This document shows, piece after piece, positions 62,334 to 64,000 of a DNA stretch of 64,000 bases. The notes below the pieces were generated by a model. The model did not search any database, was not told the DNA's origin, and saw nothing but the letters and a program-made list of their open reading frames with translations. How positions within the stretch are numbered: position 1 is the stretch's first letter; every line of letters begins with the position of its first letter. The stretch comes from Vibrio hangzhouensis (lineage in GTDB: Bacteria > Pseudomonadota > Gammaproteobacteria > Enterobacterales > Vibrionaceae): assembly GCF_900107935.1 (NCBI RefSeq), contig NZ_FNVG01000006.1, positions 184,944 through 248,943 of the forward strand. Reading direction: 5' to 3'. The position numbers were made by a program, and so were the translations under genes.

Positions 62334-63371
62334 TTAAAGGTTTACGTTTGCACGTAGGAAGAGCTTGTCATCGTCTTCAGAAGAGAATTTGTAGTCAGTA
62401 ACAAGTTCTAAGTGCTCGTTCAGGCGGTATGACGCGCCGATAGTGAACCAGTCGTCTTCCATGTAAGAGCGGCCAGCTTCTGTAAAGTTGTACTCTTCTG
62501 AGTTGTAAGTAGAAGAGATAGACAGGTTCGTTGTCGCCTGATATGCGATACCAAGAGCGTAACCTGTAGTTTCTTCGTTATTTGTTCCTGTTGTTTCAAC
62601 ATCTGCAAAGTCGTATTTCGCAGCAAAGTTAAACTTGTCGAATACAGCAACTGCACCAATCGTGTACACTTTTTCACTTAGGTTTTGTGCATCTGTTGAG
62701 TTTTCACCTTTTGCGATGTCAACGTAAGTACCACCGATAACTACAGGACCTACTGTCGCAGAACCGCCCACAGCCCATGCGTCATTTGAGTGTTCCCATG
62801 TAGCACCGATGTCAAAGTTTTCACCAAAATAGTGATGGTTTAGCTGCTCATCAGTACACGCTGCTTCGTCAGCTTCTGCACCCAGACCATGCTCTTTTGA
62901 GATATCACCGAAACCTAAGTAAACATCCGCGATACCACATTGCTTACCAAATGTCGTCACACCTGCTGCTGATTTAGCACCGAATACGAAACGGTCAACA
63001 TAGTTAATTGGCTCAACTTTTGAGTCGTAACCTACCCACTGGTAACGCGCTTCACCGCCCATTAGAAGTGAGAAGCTGTCTGTCACTGCATAGCTAAGGT
63101 CTGCACCCACTTTGAACATGTAGCTATGTTCAAAGCTATTGTTTTTGTCATCAAACAGAACATTACCGCCTAGCTCAGCACCTGCGTATGCCACACCAGA
63201 AAGCTTGTCGTTTTCAATGAAGTCATACAGGTTGTTTGGCTTGTCTGCTGTAGAAGACAGTTCAGAGATGTTTGCTGCTGAAGACTGTTCTGCCGAAACT
63301 GTTGCTGCATCCGATTCAGCTAGCGCTGGCGCTGACAAAATCATCGCGATAGCAATTGCTAGTTTTTTCAT
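62334..63371 (-). CDS. General outer membrane porin
   Basis: A 345-aa porin: signal peptide MKKLAIAIAMILSAPALA, then alternating beta strands with short turns and a terminal LRANVNL. Acidic Asp/Glu-rich loops and an insert with CxxxC-type cysteines (KQCGIADV, EAACTDEQ). It is not a canonical OmpC/OmpF trimer porin by motif, so the family is uncertain. Two operator palindromes upstream. Confidence 0.8.
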   Translation of the reverse strand: MKKLAIAIAMILSAPALAESDAATVSAEQSSAANISELSSTADKPNNLYDFIENDKLSGVAYAGAELGGNVLFDDKNNSFEHSYMFKVGADLSYAVTDSFSLLMGGEARYQWVGYDSKVEPINYVDRFVFGAKSAAGVTTFGKQCGIADVYLGFGDISKEHGLGAEADEAACTDEQLNHHYFGENFDIGATWEHSNDAWAVGGSATVGPVVIGGTYVDIAKGENSTDAQNLSEKVYTIGAVAVFDKFNFAAKYDFADVETTGTNNEETTGYALGIAYQATTNLSISSTYNSEEYNFTEAGRSYMEDDWFTIGASYRLNEHLELVTDYKFSSEDDDKLFLRANVNL

Positions 63372-63468
63372 TTCTTGTATCCCAATAGTAATGTTGTGTA
63401 CTTCAATGACCGGGCATATATGCCCTTTCGTTGGGGATAATATTGAATTAATCGACGTGGCATAAATA

Positions 63469-63482
63469 CGGTAATATTACTG
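63469..63482. promoter_or_regulatory. CRGTA-N4-TACTG palindrome upstream of the porin, proximal
   Basis: CGGTAATATTACTG, 98 bp before the start codon. Confidence 0.6.
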
Positions 63483-63583
63483 AAAAAATTTATATCTAAG
63501 TGTTCTAGCTCACAATTATTTAGTCACACAAACTTGGAGACTTTTATTATCAAAGTTGAATTACATTTTATAAAACATTAATA

Positions 63584-63597
63584 CAGTATTTTTACTG
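63584..63597. promoter_or_regulatory. CRGTA-N4-TACTG palindrome upstream of the porin, distal
   Basis: CAGTATTTTTACTG, 213 bp before the start codon and 115 bp from the proximal site, so two bound dimers could loop or cooperate. Confidence 0.5.
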
Positions 63598-63663
63598 CAT
63601 TTATTTTAATTATTTAGCGTCAATATCGATAATAATTATCCCAAGCCACTTATGCACATTGTT

Positions 63664-63932
63664 GTTATACTCAAGTAACCTCAAGATGCTTGTTCAGCGA
63701 GAATTACTTGGCTTCTAGGCGCGGCAGTGATTTGAAGATCTAGTGGCTCTAAATCGAAAATCGCTAACAAAGCATAGAAGCCAAGTAAACTCGCCCTTTG
63801 GAAGCTCATCAAGGTGCCCATTCCTGCGTCAAATAGTTTCGAAAGGGAATAGCCATTCATTCAACTATTTTCCTTGAACTGAACACCTTGATTAAGCTCT
63901 GAGTCCTGCATCTTGAAGTCACTTGAGTATAA
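63664..63932. mobile_element. MITE-like element with 25-bp terminal inverted repeats
   Basis: Ends TTATACTCAAGTAACCTCA and (as complement) TTATACTCAAGTGACTTCA match over 25 bp with two mismatches, 269 bp apart. A second inner inverted repeat (GAATTACTTGGCTTCTA and its partner) makes the element largely self-complementary. No ORF, hence non-autonomous. A TA duplication is possible but ambiguous because the ends are themselves TA-rich. Elements with this end sequence are common in vibrios, from memory. Confidence 0.7.
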
Positions 63933-63941
63933 TCAAATAAT

Positions 63942-63976
63942 AACAAAGCCGACTATCAGAAATAGTCGGCTTTGTT
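63942..63976. terminator. Bidirectional terminator at the window end
   Basis: AACAAAGCCGACTAT / ATAGTCGGCTTTGTT, a perfect 15-bp stem with a five-base loop; probably ends the next gene outside the window. Confidence 0.85.
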
Positions 63977-64000
63977 TAGTATCACCAGCAAGAAGTTCCG

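Noticed and set aside
1..64000. CRISPR array, rRNA, tRNA or replication origin
   Set aside because: No regularly spaced direct repeats, no tRNA or rRNA-like stretches and no iteron or DnaA-box cluster were seen on reading both strands.

Overview
The window looks like part of a Vibrio genome (Gammaproteobacteria), probably the accessory-rich second chromosome. That placement is inference. It rests on attC sites resembling the Vibrio cholerae repeat (VCR), a short terminal-inverted-repeat element at 63.7 kb of a type common in vibrios, and enterobacterial/vibrio-like catabolic proteins. No tRNA, rRNA or CRISPR was seen.

Layout. 0.3-5.9 kb: a PEP-dependent dihydroxyacetone kinase operon (dhaK-dhaL-dhaM, minus strand) divergent from gldA, with a phased pair of operator-like dyads between them. 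6-8.6 kb: small plus-strand genes (secreted nitrobindin-like protein, unknown, DUF302, UspA-like). 8.6-18 kb: an accessory mosaic of small, mostly minus-strand genes around pncB, bounded by hairpin repeats. It includes two clear and one doubtful integron attC site with short cassette genes, and an overlapping Rz/Rz1 spanin pair directly after an attC. No integrase is present. 18.2-20.1 kb: a DhaR homologue lacking GAFTGA, far from dhaKLM.

20.4-35.7 kb: a sulfoquinovose catabolic (sulfo-EMP) region. YihQ-type sulfoquinovosidase, mutarotase, YihS isomerase, YihV kinase, YihU reductase and CsqR (YihW) regulator are all recognisable. A TRAP transporter (DctQ, DctM and two related binding proteins) replaces YihO/YihP, and a class II aldolase stands where E. 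coli has class I YihT. A YgjV-like membrane protein, a LysR regulator, an orphan PTS EIIB domain and an unlisted 49-aa membrane peptide lie within it. A three-unit direct-repeat motif (10/9-bp spacing) occurs at three places and is the proposed CsqR operator.

35.8-42.5 kb: a LysR gene and an RND efflux operon (adaptor, pump, outer membrane factor) with a perfect 19-bp palindrome in front. 42.5-45.5 kb: gene remnants, a 58-aa protein and a large lipoprotein.

45.6-63.6 kb: a sulfatase locus. A nine-gene minus-strand operon runs from a radical-SAM sulfatase maturase through MoxR, DUF58 and Bat proteins to BatD. The Cys-type sulfatase, a yiaW-yiaV membrane pair, a small membrane protein, a FadL-type porin, a short-chain dehydrogenase, a LuxR-type regulator and a general porin surround it. 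A palindrome CRGTA-N4(5)-TACTG lies about 65-115 bp ahead of the first gene of seven of these units and is repeated further upstream of the porin, but is absent before the luxR gene. This suggests one regulon run by that regulator. The window ends with a MITE-like element and a terminator.
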